Positions 17,979 to 25,531 of a stretch of DNA of 51,914 nucleotides are shown piece by piece (positions within the stretch are counted from its first letter, which is position 1; every line of letters starts with the position of its first letter). Both the position numbers and the translations under genes were made by a program. The notes beneath the pieces were generated by a model. It saw only the letters and a program-made list of their open reading frames with translations, was not told the origin of the DNA and did not search any database. Source of the DNA: an uncultured Flammeovirgaceae bacterium (GTDB lineage Bacteria; Bacteroidota; Bacteroidia; Cytophagales; Cyclobacteriaceae); the NCBI GenBank assembly GCA_937899105.1, contig CALBPF010000369.1, positions 1-51,914 on the forward strand. Direction: 5' to 3'.

Positions 17979-18002
17979 ATATGATTGTTGACAATATATC
18001 TT

Positions 18003-19106
18003 TTATTCCAAAAGTGCTTTTTTGACATACGGATTTTTCTTATTTGCTTTCCAAATGAAACCGTCCAAAATATAATGCGTGACTTGAGGCATAGAAAGTA
18101 GAGCTAATGCCAACGCTGTCGCAAGGGTAGAGGTAACTTGGTTGAATGGATAGTTGAATACCTGGGTAAACAGATTTTCATTTTCACGATAGACGAACAT
18201 ATCCCACAAGTATTCCTCTCCAAAGGCCAGCGCCAGAACAATAATGAGCATAAACGCCACCGGCACTCCCATTTTACCTACGGGTATTTTGTGAGTAACT
18301 TGTTTCTTTCGTTCTATATAGAAAAACATCAACGCCATATAAGGTATTCCATGTGCGACAACGTTGGTCAGAGAAAAGGCGAAGTCTGAATTGAAATAGA
18401 CAATGCCTAAGAACCAGTTGAAGGCGGTTGTAATTATCCACAATACCTTACCCATCGGAAAGGGGAGCGTATTTTTTTTATGAACAAATATCTCCTGAAG
18501 TAGCCATGCAGCAAGTATGGTCAAGTATAGTATGGTACCAACAGTATTGATGTAAGGAAGTACGGGCGTTAATCCACTAGTGAACTCTGAAATATTGAAA
18601 AAGTCACCATCTACAAACCAACTAAACTTACGTTGAGTATTAAGGTGCCAGTAGAAAACGGGGTAAAGCATACCCAGGTAGATCACGAACTTATCGCTAA
18701 GGCGCTTTTTGATATCTATTTTACAATACCTGGCTTGATACAAGAGCATGAACCCATATTGCTGTTTTATAAAATGATAAAGCGCCAAATAGGCCAGTAT
18801 AGTCCAGAATGTATTGGTTGAGAAGGCCGCAGCCGTAAAAAATACTACCACAGCAATAAATGGAGCTATAATGAGCAAATTTTTATGACGTTTGAATTCG
18901 TCCTTATCCAGATAGGTCCTAAAGATAGTGCTCCAAACGTGACTCACATCTATGCCCACAATAATCATCACCCAAAACCAAAGCGGAATTTCCTGCTCAT
19001 GCCATGAAGCAGGTACAAGAAAGCAAGTCAGCCAACAGCCCCATACGGGTGCACCCAGCAGCCAAATATCAGTGTTCTTATTAAACAACCAAACCCGATT
19101 CCTCAT
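18003..19106 (-). CDS. Polytopic membrane protein with conserved-looking intramembrane histidines
   Basis: The 367-residue product has about nine to ten hydrophobic segments and no signal peptide. Histidines lie within or beside membrane segments in distinctive contexts: VGIDVSHVWSTIF (His56), LALYHFIKQQYGF (His111), NVVAHGIPYMALMF (His252) and SMPQVTHYILDGFIW (His344, with Asp348). This spacing recalls membrane metalloenzymes or haem proteins, but I cannot assign a family. Its start codon overlaps the stop of the SpeE homologue by 4 bases, so the two are translationally coupled. It is followed after 95 bp by the exported FAD oxidoreductase. A redox partner or transporter for a polyamine-derived product is inference only. 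Confidence 0.7.
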   Translation of the reverse strand: MRNRVWLFNKNTDIWLLGAPVWGCWLTCFLVPASWHEQEIPLWFWVMIIVGIDVSHVWSTIFRTYLDKDEFKRHKNLLIIAPFIAVVVFFTAAAFSTNTFWTILAYLALYHFIKQQYGFMLLYQARYCKIDIKKRLSDKFVIYLGMLYPVFYWHLNTQRKFSWFVDGDFFNISEFTSGLTPVLPYINTVGTILYLTILAAWLLQEIFVHKKNTLPFPMGKVLWIITTAFNWFLGIVYFNSDFAFSLTNVVAHGIPYMALMFFYIERKKQVTHKIPVGKMGVPVAFMLIIVLALAFGEEYLWDMFVYRENENLFTQVFNYPFNQVTSTLATALALALLSMPQVTHYILDGFIWKANKKNPYVKKALLE

Positions 19107-20539
19107 TGCAGCTTCCAGGTTCCGGTTGTGTAGTACAAATGGACTATTGGCTTTTTCAAGCTATTTATTATACTGTCTGACGCTTCAGGTTGTTTACCAA
19201 AAGCCATCATCATTCGAACGGCTTCTTTATCGAGCCACTTTGTTTCTATTTGGTCGAACTCCGTGTTTTCAATAAGAGAATATACCGTTTCTTTATCAAT
19301 ATTTTTGAATGCAATGATCCAACCCCACTCGCCTAATGTAAGTACCTGGTTGTGTAATGGAAGCGTTACTAAATCGGCCGCCCTTACGGTTTGATCTATG
19401 CAGTTGAAAGCCTTTGTTGCGTAATACGGACTTCCGGCCTGGGTCACCAGTATGCCCTGGTTGGTTAATGCCTGACGACAAAGGTTATAGAATTCTATTG
19501 TATAGTATTGATTTAATTCGATATCAACGGGATCAGGAACATCTATAAACATCAGATCATATGAACCATTATGACTGCCGAGATGATTAAATACATTGGC
19601 ATCAAGTTGATTTATTTTTTCACTCTCTAATGCCTTATTGTTCAACTGTACGAAATGTTTAATCTTGCACGCCATTTGGTACAGATCTTTGTCTATGGGC
19701 GCTATATCAATGGACTTGATGGATTTATACTTAAGAAGTTGGTCTACAAGCATTCCGTTCTCACCGCCAATGACAAGGACCCGTTCCTTCTTTTTAGTTA
19801 CTTGGCTGGCTACATGCGCCATAGGCTCAAAGTAGAGCCAATGATCTATGGAACTAAACTGATTGATGTTATCATAATAAAACCACTGCTGACCCTTCCA
19901 GGAGGTGATGTCTACGATTTGGAAAGGTGTTTCCCTTGAAAAGACAAGAGGATCAAAATACCTGGATTGCCGCTCAAACAGAGTAGGGGGGGGCGTAAAA
20001 AACAAAGTGAGCGTAATAGCAGGCATAGCTATCAACAGGTATAAGGTTGTCTGCCTGGTCTTATTCATGGTTAACTGTGAATACACAATGAGTATAACAC
20101 CGATAGTAAAAATCGCCCAAGTCTCTAAGCCTAATGCGCAAGCTGCCAGACTTGCCACCATAATGCTCACATAGGTCAGCCTTTTTGATTTTTCCAGAGT
20201 CTGCTGCCAACCGCTGAGAAAAGAAAGTCCAATGATGACGACATACAATGCGGTTGCCGTCCATTCCGTGAGCTGGTAAAGTTTGTAGATAAAGCGTGAT
20301 CCGATGGTTTGAAAGAACATCAATAGGTTTAATATCAATAAAAGGCTATTAGATCTTTTGTGTAAAAGACTTCCAACCCAAAAGCTTCCAATAGCAAGGA
20401 GAAGTAATATAATGCTATCGCTAAAGTATTTGCCGAAATAATAGGCTATGAAGGCCGAGGCTTCCCCCAGAATGCCTCCAAGAAATAAAGCCATAGCATA
20501 GCTGATCAGATTTTGAGCTTTATAACTGTTTTTGGTCAT
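19103..20539 (-). CDS. Membrane-anchored SpeE homologue with altered active-site motifs
   Basis: The start is taken as the ATG at 20539 (MTKNSYKAQN). The frame is open upstream to 20692, but those 51 extra codons run antiphase through the ion-channel gene and give no membrane-protein sequence. About six to seven membrane segments occupy the first ~215 residues and an aminopropyltransferase-like domain follows. Compared with the paralogue at 7847-9388, several motifs have changed: SSIDEVRYHE is SSIDHWLYFE, GGGDGG is GGENGM (about residue 258), and LVDLDP is SIDIAPID. DVPDP (about 333) and the EFY after it are kept, and the C-terminal TQAGSPYYA and LPLHNQVLTLGEWGW blocks are shared. It may use another substrate, act as a regulatory partner, or be inactive. 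It overlaps the channel gene by 20 nt and the next gene by 4. Confidence 0.8.
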   Translation of the reverse strand: MTKNSYKAQNLISYAMALFLGGILGEASAFIAYYFGKYFSDSIILLLLAIGSFWVGSLLHKRSNSLLLILNLLMFFQTIGSRFIYKLYQLTEWTATALYVVIIGLSFLSGWQQTLEKSKRLTYVSIMVASLAACALGLETWAIFTIGVILIVYSQLTMNKTRQTTLYLLIAMPAITLTLFFTPPPTLFERQSRYFDPLVFSRETPFQIVDITSWKGQQWFYYDNINQFSSIDHWLYFEPMAHVASQVTKKKERVLVIGGENGMLVDQLLKYKSIKSIDIAPIDKDLYQMACKIKHFVQLNNKALESEKINQLDANVFNHLGSHNGSYDLMFIDVPDPVDIELNQYYTIEFYNLCRQALTNQGILVTQAGSPYYATKAFNCIDQTVRAADLVTLPLHNQVLTLGEWGWIIAFKNIDKETVYSLIENTEFDQIETKWLDKEAVRMMMAFGKQPEASDSIINSLKKPIVHLYYTTGTWKLQ

Positions 20540-21332
20540 GTTGTCGCGCTGCCTTTTTGTTTTTCTCGCGCTCCGCCAGTTCGCGTTCAAAGCTGGTAGC
20601 GATGATACCTGTTGGAAGCGCAAAAATACCAATGCCCAAAATAGCGATGAATGAGCCAAGGAGTTTTCCGAGGCTGGTAACTGGATAAACATCTCCGTAG
20701 CCTACGGTGGTCAACGTGGCAATAGCCCACCACATAGTAGCAGGAATACTGGTGAACACCTCAGGCTGGGCCTCATGCTCTATGTAATACATCAGGCTGG
20801 CTGCCAGTATTAACATGACCACCAATAGTGTGAGTGTAATGAACAATTCCTCCTTCCTTTTCCTCAAAACATTTATTATCAGCTGAAAGGCAACAGAATA
20901 GCGGCCTAGTTTAAACACCCTGAGCAATCTAAATAACCTCAATATTCTTAAGAACCGCGCGTCTAGGGCAACAACGAGCGGTAGGTAAAAAGGTAAGATA
21001 GCAAGCAGATCAATAATAGCTTCGATGGACAGCATGTATTTTATCCGGCCCCAGACAGGATGGCTGTACTTTTCTATCAGTGTACATGCCCATATGCGTA
21101 TCACATATTCTATTGAAAAGACTATGATGGTAAAGAGTTCGAAATAGTAGAATAGGAGGTAATACTTAGTGTAAATCGGTTTAACCGTTTCAACAATGAC
21201 GGCAAAAACGTTGAGTACAATCAGTACCATGATGAAAATATCAAAACCTCGACTGAGCTTGTCCTGCTCCTCGGCCTTGTTAATAGTACTGAGTATTCTT
21301 CGTTTTGTATTAATAGCGAAGGGCTTGTTCAT
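20520..21332 (-). CDS. Six-helix voltage-gated-type potassium channel
   Basis: The 270-residue protein follows the Kv layout. S1 is in FDIFIMVLIVLNVFAVIV and S2-S3 lie in FELFTIIVFSIEYVIRIW and IEAIIDLLAILPFYL. An S4-type segment with regularly spaced arginines, RFLRILRLFRLLRVFKL, is at about residues 126-142. S5 and the pore helix follow, then the K+ selectivity filter TTVGYGD (about 205-211) and S6 (FIAILGIGIFALPTGIIATS). A short charged C-terminus follows and no ligand-binding domain is seen. The gene overlaps speD by 23 nt upstream and the SpeE homologue by 20 nt downstream, so it is locked in the polyamine operon. Polyamines are known pore blockers of several K+ channels, which makes control of the channel by a local polyamine a reasonable hypothesis. 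Confidence 0.92.
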   Translation of the reverse strand: MNKPFAINTKRRILSTINKAEEQDKLSRGFDIFIMVLIVLNVFAVIVETVKPIYTKYYLLFYYFELFTIIVFSIEYVIRIWACTLIEKYSHPVWGRIKYMLSIEAIIDLLAILPFYLPLVVALDARFLRILRLFRLLRVFKLGRYSVAFQLIINVLRKRKEELFITLTLLVVMLILAASLMYYIEHEAQPEVFTSIPATMWWAIATLTTVGYGDVYPVTSLGKLLGSFIAILGIGIFALPTGIIATSFERELAEREKNKKAARQHDQKQL

Positions 21333-21630
21333 TTTCCTTGTAAGCTTCTAGATGAATCAAAAATTGATCATACATTTCCTTGTTGCAGCTGCTAAGTTCA
21401 ATGTACGTAGTACTTTCTTCAGGAAAGGTGTGGATAGCGAAATGGCTCTCAGCCAGTAACCAAATACAGGTATAGCCCTGGGGTTCGAAATGGTGCTCCA
21501 TTTGGCTCAATAATCCAAAGCCGGATTTTAGTAGTATTTCCCTGAAACTCTCTTTTAAAGTTTCATGATTAATATCTCTTATCCATTCGGAGTGATTATA
21601 AATCCTTGCTTCCACTAGTGATTCATCCAA
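21310..21630 (-). CDS. speD: S-adenosylmethionine decarboxylase proenzyme (SpeD)
   Basis: SpeD makes decarboxylated SAM, the aminopropyl donor for spermidine synthases. The 106-residue product has the self-cleavage motif LLAESHFAIHTFPEE. Glu61-Ser62 is the expected cleavage pair, with Ser62 becoming the pyruvoyl group, His63 is the conserved histidine beside it, and Cys82 in SSCNKE corresponds to the usual catalytic cysteine. It is slightly shorter than typical prokaryotic SpeD (about 115-130 residues) but lacks nothing obvious. The start is TTG at 21630, forced by an in-frame TAA directly before it. It is the first gene of the - strand operon and overlaps the channel gene by 23 nt. Confidence 0.9.
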   Translation of the reverse strand: MDESLVEARIYNHSEWIRDINHETLKESFREILLKSGFGLLSQMEHHFEPQGYTCIWLLAESHFAIHTFPEESTTYIELSSCNKEMYDQFLIHLEAYKENEQALRY

Positions 21631-21675
21631 TTAAATGATGTTCGAGACTTAAATTTAACGTAATTTGAATCAATC

Positions 21676-21690
21676 AGGTCACAATGACCT
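21676..21690. promoter_or_regulatory. Perfect inverted repeat in the speD divergent promoter region
   Basis: AGGTCA-caa-TGACCT is an exact 6-bp dyad with a 3-bp spacer. It lies in the 94-bp gap between speD (-) and the divergent secreted-protein gene (+), 46 bases from the speD start and 35 from the other. The position and symmetry fit a dimeric repressor or activator operator that could govern the polyamine operon. No cognate regulator is evident nearby. Confidence 0.45.
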
Positions 21691-21724
21691 AATCTCAATA
21701 GGGATTTTTAGTATCTAACCGGGT

Positions 21725-22216
21725 ATGGCAACATATAATCTCAGCAATATTTTTTTACTATTGGTTCTTTTCTTGTTTGAAGCTCAGGCAAGTGTCCAGG
21801 AAGATGTCCCTTATGAGCCTAGGGATAATTTTAGATTTGAGCTTGACTATACCTTTAAGACCAGACCTCCTCCTGACAGCGAAAAGGTTTATCTTGCTGA
21901 AAATAGGTCTGTAAGAGGCTCACAGGTTCTTCCATACCTGAAATTAAGGTTTGAATTTTCTTCATTTGATGCCACTTATTTCAGGTACAAAGTAGAAAAC
22001 CATGTCGGTAGCGTTATCAAAAGCCGTAAACTTAAATTCCCGGATTCATATGTCTTAGATATGGGTTTCTCAGACGACGTTAAAGACAGAGTGACTCCAC
22101 ATCAATACACTATCTACTTTTACAACAAGACTAAGGAGCCCATTTCCAAAATAGCTATTGAAGTTGCTGAAAATGGCGATCTGTTGCTAAATGGTGAGTT
22201 TCATGGAAGGATATAG
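21725..22216 (+). CDS. Secreted hypothetical protein
   Basis: The 163-residue product has a Sec signal peptide (hydrophobic at about residues 7-20, likely cleavage after AQA). The mature part is beta-rich and probably periplasmic, starting around SVQEDVPYEP and continuing with FRFELDYTFKTRPPPDSEKV. It ends DLLLNGEFHGRI. I do not recognise a family. It is divergent from speD and shares the intergenic region that holds the AGGTCA dyad, so it may be regulated together with the polyamine operon. The stop is only 4 bp from the convergent dehydrogenase gene. Confidence 0.65.
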   Translation: MATYNLSNIFLLLVLFLFEAQASVQEDVPYEPRDNFRFELDYTFKTRPPPDSEKVYLAENRSVRGSQVLPYLKLRFEFSSFDATYFRYKVENHVGSVIKSRKLKFPDSYVLDMGFSDDVKDRVTPHQYTIYFYNKTKEPISKIAIEVAENGDLLLNGEFHGRI

Positions 22217-22220
22217 GGTT

Positions 22221-23114
22221 TTAATTGAATTGATTAGCCACTATCAATTCTTTGGCGCCATGTCCCCAGCTGTAAAAACCGCTTCCTGATTTAACTCCTT
22301 TATGCCCGGCTGTTACCATATTCACCAATAACGGACAGGGAGCATATTTAGGATTGCCAAAACCATCGTGCAAAACATTCATAATTGACAGGCACACATC
22401 CAGACCAATGAAATCTGCCAGCTGTAAGGGCCCCATAGGATGGGCCATTCCCAACTTCATGACAGTATCGATTTCTGAAACACCTGCCACGCCTTCGTAG
22501 AGTGAGTATATTGCCTCATTTATCATGGGCATTAGAATGCGATTTGCCACAAATCCAGGATAATCATTTACTTCAACAGGTACTTTGCCTAAGCCTTCTG
22601 AAAGGTCCATGACTGTTTTGGTTACTTCATCACTTGTGTTGTACCCACGAATCACTTCAACCAGTTTCATTACCGGTACGGGATTCATAAAATGCATGCC
22701 TATGACCTTATCTGGCCTACCTGTTACGGCAGCAATTTTAGTGATGGAAATAGAGGAGGTGTTAGTTGCCAGAATAGTAGAAGTTTCACATTCGGTATCT
22801 AGTTCTTTAAATATTTTCAGTTTAAGATCAACATTCTCTGTTGCCGCTTCCACCACCAGGTCCGCACTTTTCACACCACCGGAAATAGAGGTATAAGTTT
22901 TAATGTTATTCACTGTAGAGCTTTTGACTTCCTCCGAAATGAGACCTTTGGTTACTTGCCGGTCCAGGTTTTTTGAGATTGTGGCCTGAGCCTTTTCTAG
23001 AGCTTCAACAGATATGTCTATAAGTGAAACCTTATGACCGTGCTGTGCAAAAACATGAGCAATACCATTGCCCATTGTGCCTGAACCTATAACTGAAATA
23101 TTCTCTTTGCTCAT
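22221..23114 (-). CDS. hbd: 3-hydroxybutyryl-CoA dehydrogenase
   Basis: The 297-residue product has the standard length and motifs. The Rossmann loop ISVIGSGTMGNGIAHVFAQ is at the N-terminus, with the acidic LID after beta-2. ATNTSSISITKIA and MHFMNPVPVMKLVEVIRG follow, the latter with the catalytic histidine near residue 140. The C-terminal dimer domain has NDYPGFVANRILMPMINEA and MAHPMGPLQLADFIGLD. It oxidises 3-hydroxyacyl-CoA, or reduces acetoacetyl-CoA, with NAD(P) in fatty-acid or butanoate metabolism. It is monocistronic, with no acyl-CoA genes next to it in this window. The annotation to family is secure; chain-length preference is not visible. Confidence 0.95.
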   Translation of the reverse strand: MSKENISVIGSGTMGNGIAHVFAQHGHKVSLIDISVEALEKAQATISKNLDRQVTKGLISEEVKSSTVNNIKTYTSISGGVKSADLVVEAATENVDLKLKIFKELDTECETSTILATNTSSISITKIAAVTGRPDKVIGMHFMNPVPVMKLVEVIRGYNTSDEVTKTVMDLSEGLGKVPVEVNDYPGFVANRILMPMINEAIYSLYEGVAGVSEIDTVMKLGMAHPMGPLQLADFIGLDVCLSIMNVLHDGFGNPKYAPCPLLVNMVTAGHKGVKSGSGFYSWGHGAKELIVANQFN

Positions 23115-23211
23115 GTGCTTTTTGGATTAATTCAAACGATTGCAAATATATTAGGAAACATTAATTCTGCATCAAATCCTGCGCTTCATATGTGCTCCGG
23201 TTTTAAATTTT

Positions 23212-23219
23212 TAACTTTG
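23212..23219 (+). promoter_or_regulatory. Bacteroidota -7 box before the CvfB-like gene
   Basis: TAACTTTG matches TAnnTTTG exactly and lies 21 bases before the TTG start at 23241. The upstream element is less clear. The position between divergent hbd and the S1-domain gene suits a promoter for the latter. Confidence 0.4.
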
Positions 23220-23240
23220 CCGCTCTAAAAATCTTAGAAT

Positions 23241-24065
23241 TTGGAAATAGGCAGATATTATGAGTTGGAAGTGGCTCGAGAGGTCGACTTTGGAATGTAT
23301 TTAAATTCCGACTTAGGAGATATTTTGTTGCCTCAAAAATACATTGCTGAGGGAACGGAAATTGGTACTCGAATAAGGGTATTTGTATATAAAGACACGG
23401 AAGATCGCTTAATCGCAACTACCGAAGATGCGTTAGGTGAGGTTGGCGACATTGTTAGCCTGGAAGTGGTGGATAAAACGCCACATGGCGCTTTCATGCA
23501 TTGGGGCCTGATCAAGGACCTATTTGTTCCAAAAAAGGAACAGCCACAGCTCTTCAATATAGGAGAGCGGCATATTGTCCGTATTTGTCTGGATTATAAG
23601 ACCGACCGCCTTATTGGCACAGGAAAAATTACGGGCTTTCTTAAAAAAGATAAGGTGGACCTGAAAGAGGGGCAGGAGGTTGAAGCCCTAATCTATGCTC
23701 AAAGTGATTTAGGGTATAAGACCGTTGTAAATCAAAAATACAGTGGTCTTATTTACGCGAATGAAGTATATGATAATGTGACTATAGGAGACCAACGCAA
23801 GGCTTACGTTAAAAGAGTTCGGGAAGACGGTAAGGTGGACTTATCACTAAAAGCGGCAGGAAAGCAGGCTATTGATGCAGATATGGAGGTGATTTTAGAT
23901 TTATTGAGATTGAATAATAACAAACTTCCTTATCATGATAAGTCGAGCCCCGAAGAAATTAAATATTTCTTTAAGCTCAGTAAAAAAGCATTTAAAAAAG
24001 CAGTTGGAGGCCTTTTAAAGAAAGAACTAATAAAACTTGATGAGAAAGGTATTGAAACAGTTTGA
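23241..24065 (+). CDS. cvfB: CvfB-like S1 RNA-binding protein
   Basis: The 274-residue product starts at TTG, the first codon of a frame with the CvfB/YitL architecture. An OB-like start (YYELEVAREVDFGMYLNS) is followed by tandem S1-type domains (EVVDKTPHGAFMHWGLIKDL and QSDLGYKTVVNQKYSGLIYA with RKAYVKRVREDGKVDLSL). A C-terminal winged-helix region near residues 225-270 (LPYHDKSSPEEIKYFF, then KKAVGGLLKKELI) completes it. CvfB proteins bind RNA and affect virulence-factor expression in Gram-positives; their role in Bacteroidota is not established. It overlaps the following small membrane-protein gene by 26 nt, suggesting coupling. Confidence 0.85.
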   Translation: MEIGRYYELEVAREVDFGMYLNSDLGDILLPQKYIAEGTEIGTRIRVFVYKDTEDRLIATTEDALGEVGDIVSLEVVDKTPHGAFMHWGLIKDLFVPKKEQPQLFNIGERHIVRICLDYKTDRLIGTGKITGFLKKDKVDLKEGQEVEALIYAQSDLGYKTVVNQKYSGLIYANEVYDNVTIGDQRKAYVKRVREDGKVDLSLKAAGKQAIDADMEVILDLLRLNNNKLPYHDKSSPEEIKYFFKLSKKAFKKAVGGLLKKELIKLDEKGIETV

Positions 24066-24459
24066 ACTGGGTCGGCTGATCTTATACCTGACCATCATTT
24101 GTCTGGGACTCTATCTTTTAATCTATGTTTTTCGGATTAGTATTGTTAAAGGGCTTTTTCCAAACGAAGTAGTTGTAACTACGCAAGGTAGTTTCATTAA
24201 AGATAATCTTATAATCAGGATGGTCAATGAAGGAAGCGAGGATACAGTGATGATTTATCAAAATAGAGAAGCGATCAACTCTTTTGAGCCACAAGGTTTT
24301 GCTCGATTCTTGGTTTATCAAGACCAGCTGTTGGTTGCTGCTTTTGAGCATTTCAAAGAAGATCCGAATATTGGGAATACATATCACTTTTATCTTTCAG
24401 CAAATGCTGATTCTGTCTTTATGGACATGCGCGTAGAAGGAGCAGGAAGTGGTAAGTAA
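24040..24459 (+). CDS. Single-pass membrane protein of unknown function
   Basis: The product is about 139 residues from the ATG at 24040 (a TTG three bases earlier is also in frame). An N-terminal basic segment is followed by one transmembrane helix (LILYLTIICLGLYLLIYVF, about residues 12-30). A soluble beta-rich domain, probably periplasmic, extends to the end. I recognise no family. The gene begins inside the end of the cvfB-like gene, so it is very likely translated from the same mRNA. Confidence 0.6.
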   Translation: MRKVLKQFELGRLILYLTIICLGLYLLIYVFRISIVKGLFPNEVVVTTQGSFIKDNLIIRMVNEGSEDTVMIYQNREAINSFEPQGFARFLVYQDQLLVAAFEHFKEDPNIGNTYHFYLSANADSVFMDMRVEGAGSGK

Positions 24460-24461
24460 TC

Positions 24462-24839
24462 TTATTGGTTATAGATAAGTACTTCTTTCGCAAGCCCCAT
24501 GGCATTAAATCGGATACTTAGATAAGGAGATGGTGTCGTTGGCTCTTGGCCACATTCTTTCCCAGGTCCTATTTGATAGACAAAGAACTTCTGACTCCTT
24601 TTATACAACTCGTTTTTATCAGGTTTCCCCAGGAGATCTTTGACCTCGTTTTGATTTAAGGTTTTTAATGCCTCCAAATTGTTTTCAAGCGAAGCCTTGA
24701 GTCCGAGGCGTTTACCATCACATCCCGCGGGGTCTGAAATCCAGGTTTCATGGTCGAAATCCTGTAGTTTTGATTTTGAACTACAAGAGAATATCAGCGC
24801 CGTAAGAAATACGACTATTGTAGAAGAGTTTTTTAACAT
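24462..24839 (-). CDS. Small lipoprotein with a BamE/SmpA-like fold
   Basis: The start at 24839 (MLKNSSTIVV) is preferred to the ATG at 24869, because it gives a compact lipoprotein signal with lipobox LIFSC. The mature domain contains ALKTLNQNEVKDLLGKPDKN followed by FFVYQIGPG, the pattern of SmpA/OmlA (BamE-like) domains, in which a helix and the LLGxPD turn precede a beta sheet. It is likely an envelope lipoprotein. It lacks the tail found in true BamE and its partner is unknown. It is convergent with the membrane-protein gene to its left. Confidence 0.6.
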   Translation of the reverse strand: MLKNSSTIVVFLTALIFSCSSKSKLQDFDHETWISDPAGCDGKRLGLKASLENNLEALKTLNQNEVKDLLGKPDKNELYKRSQKFFVYQIGPGKECGQEPTTPSPYLSIRFNAMGLAKEVLIYNQ

Positions 24840-24919
24840 TTTCACTGTTGCACAAACCAACGGAATCAAGCTTTGTTTACCAAGAAAGTGATAACTTCAC
24901 GCGTTATTTTTTGAAGAGC

Positions 24920-25369
24920 ATGATTGGAAGGTTTATTAAGGTTTTTTGGTTTTTTACTTTATTCGGTGGGTTAGCCAGTCTCTTATATGTTTATGCCGGC
25001 CTCTCCCGGGAGGCTCAGATATATTTATCAGATACCAACAAGCTGTTTTCCAATAAGGAGGTTTTTTTTTATGTGGCATTAGCAATTCTGTCAGTACAGA
25101 ACTTTGTGTTTTACGCACTTTCAAAAAACATAAAGTACAAAAATGAAGTGATCCAAACTTTGCTCGTCAATTGGTTTATAAGCTTTGCAGGTACCTTAAA
25201 TCTTTTGTACATTATCATGGTTCATTTCATCTTTTTGACGAATAGTGGAGAGCGACTGGCCTTTAATAATTTTGGACTACTTGTCTTTATTGCATTAGCT
25301 ATTGTTATTGCCTGGCTGTTGGCCCTGCCGATCCTGATCGTTAAGCAGGTAAAGAGCTCAAACCAATAA
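24920..25369 (+). CDS. Four-helix membrane protein, unknown
   Basis: The frame is open from 24848 but the first ATG is at 24920 (MIGRFIKVFW), which places the first helix at the N-terminus. The upstream codons overlap the divergent lipoprotein gene. The 149-residue product has four hydrophobic segments: FWFFTLFGGLASLLYVYA, VFFYVALAILSVQNFVFYA, WFISFAGTLNLLYIIMVHF and LLVFIALAIVIAWLLALPI. No catalytic motif is visible and I do not recognise a family. Confidence 0.55.
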   Translation: MIGRFIKVFWFFTLFGGLASLLYVYAGLSREAQIYLSDTNKLFSNKEVFFYVALAILSVQNFVFYALSKNIKYKNEVIQTLLVNWFISFAGTLNLLYIIMVHFIFLTNSGERLAFNNFGLLVFIALAIVIAWLLALPILIVKQVKSSNQ

Positions 25370-25531
25370 TTTAGCTTATCAATTGTAAGTGGTTAATAGT
25401 CTGATAATTAAGTGGTTTCATTAGATTTCTTCGTCGAATGCAGCCTTCAATTTCATTCTTTAAAACCCTTGAAATACTATTAATTTTAGCGTTTATTCGT
25501 TACTGTTTCGAGCAAAAATAGAATTGAGTTT

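Noticed and set aside
20540..20692. Longer start for the second SpeE homologue
   Set aside because: The extra 51 residues overlap the channel gene in another frame and are not membrane-protein-like; the ATG at 20539 gives a normal start.
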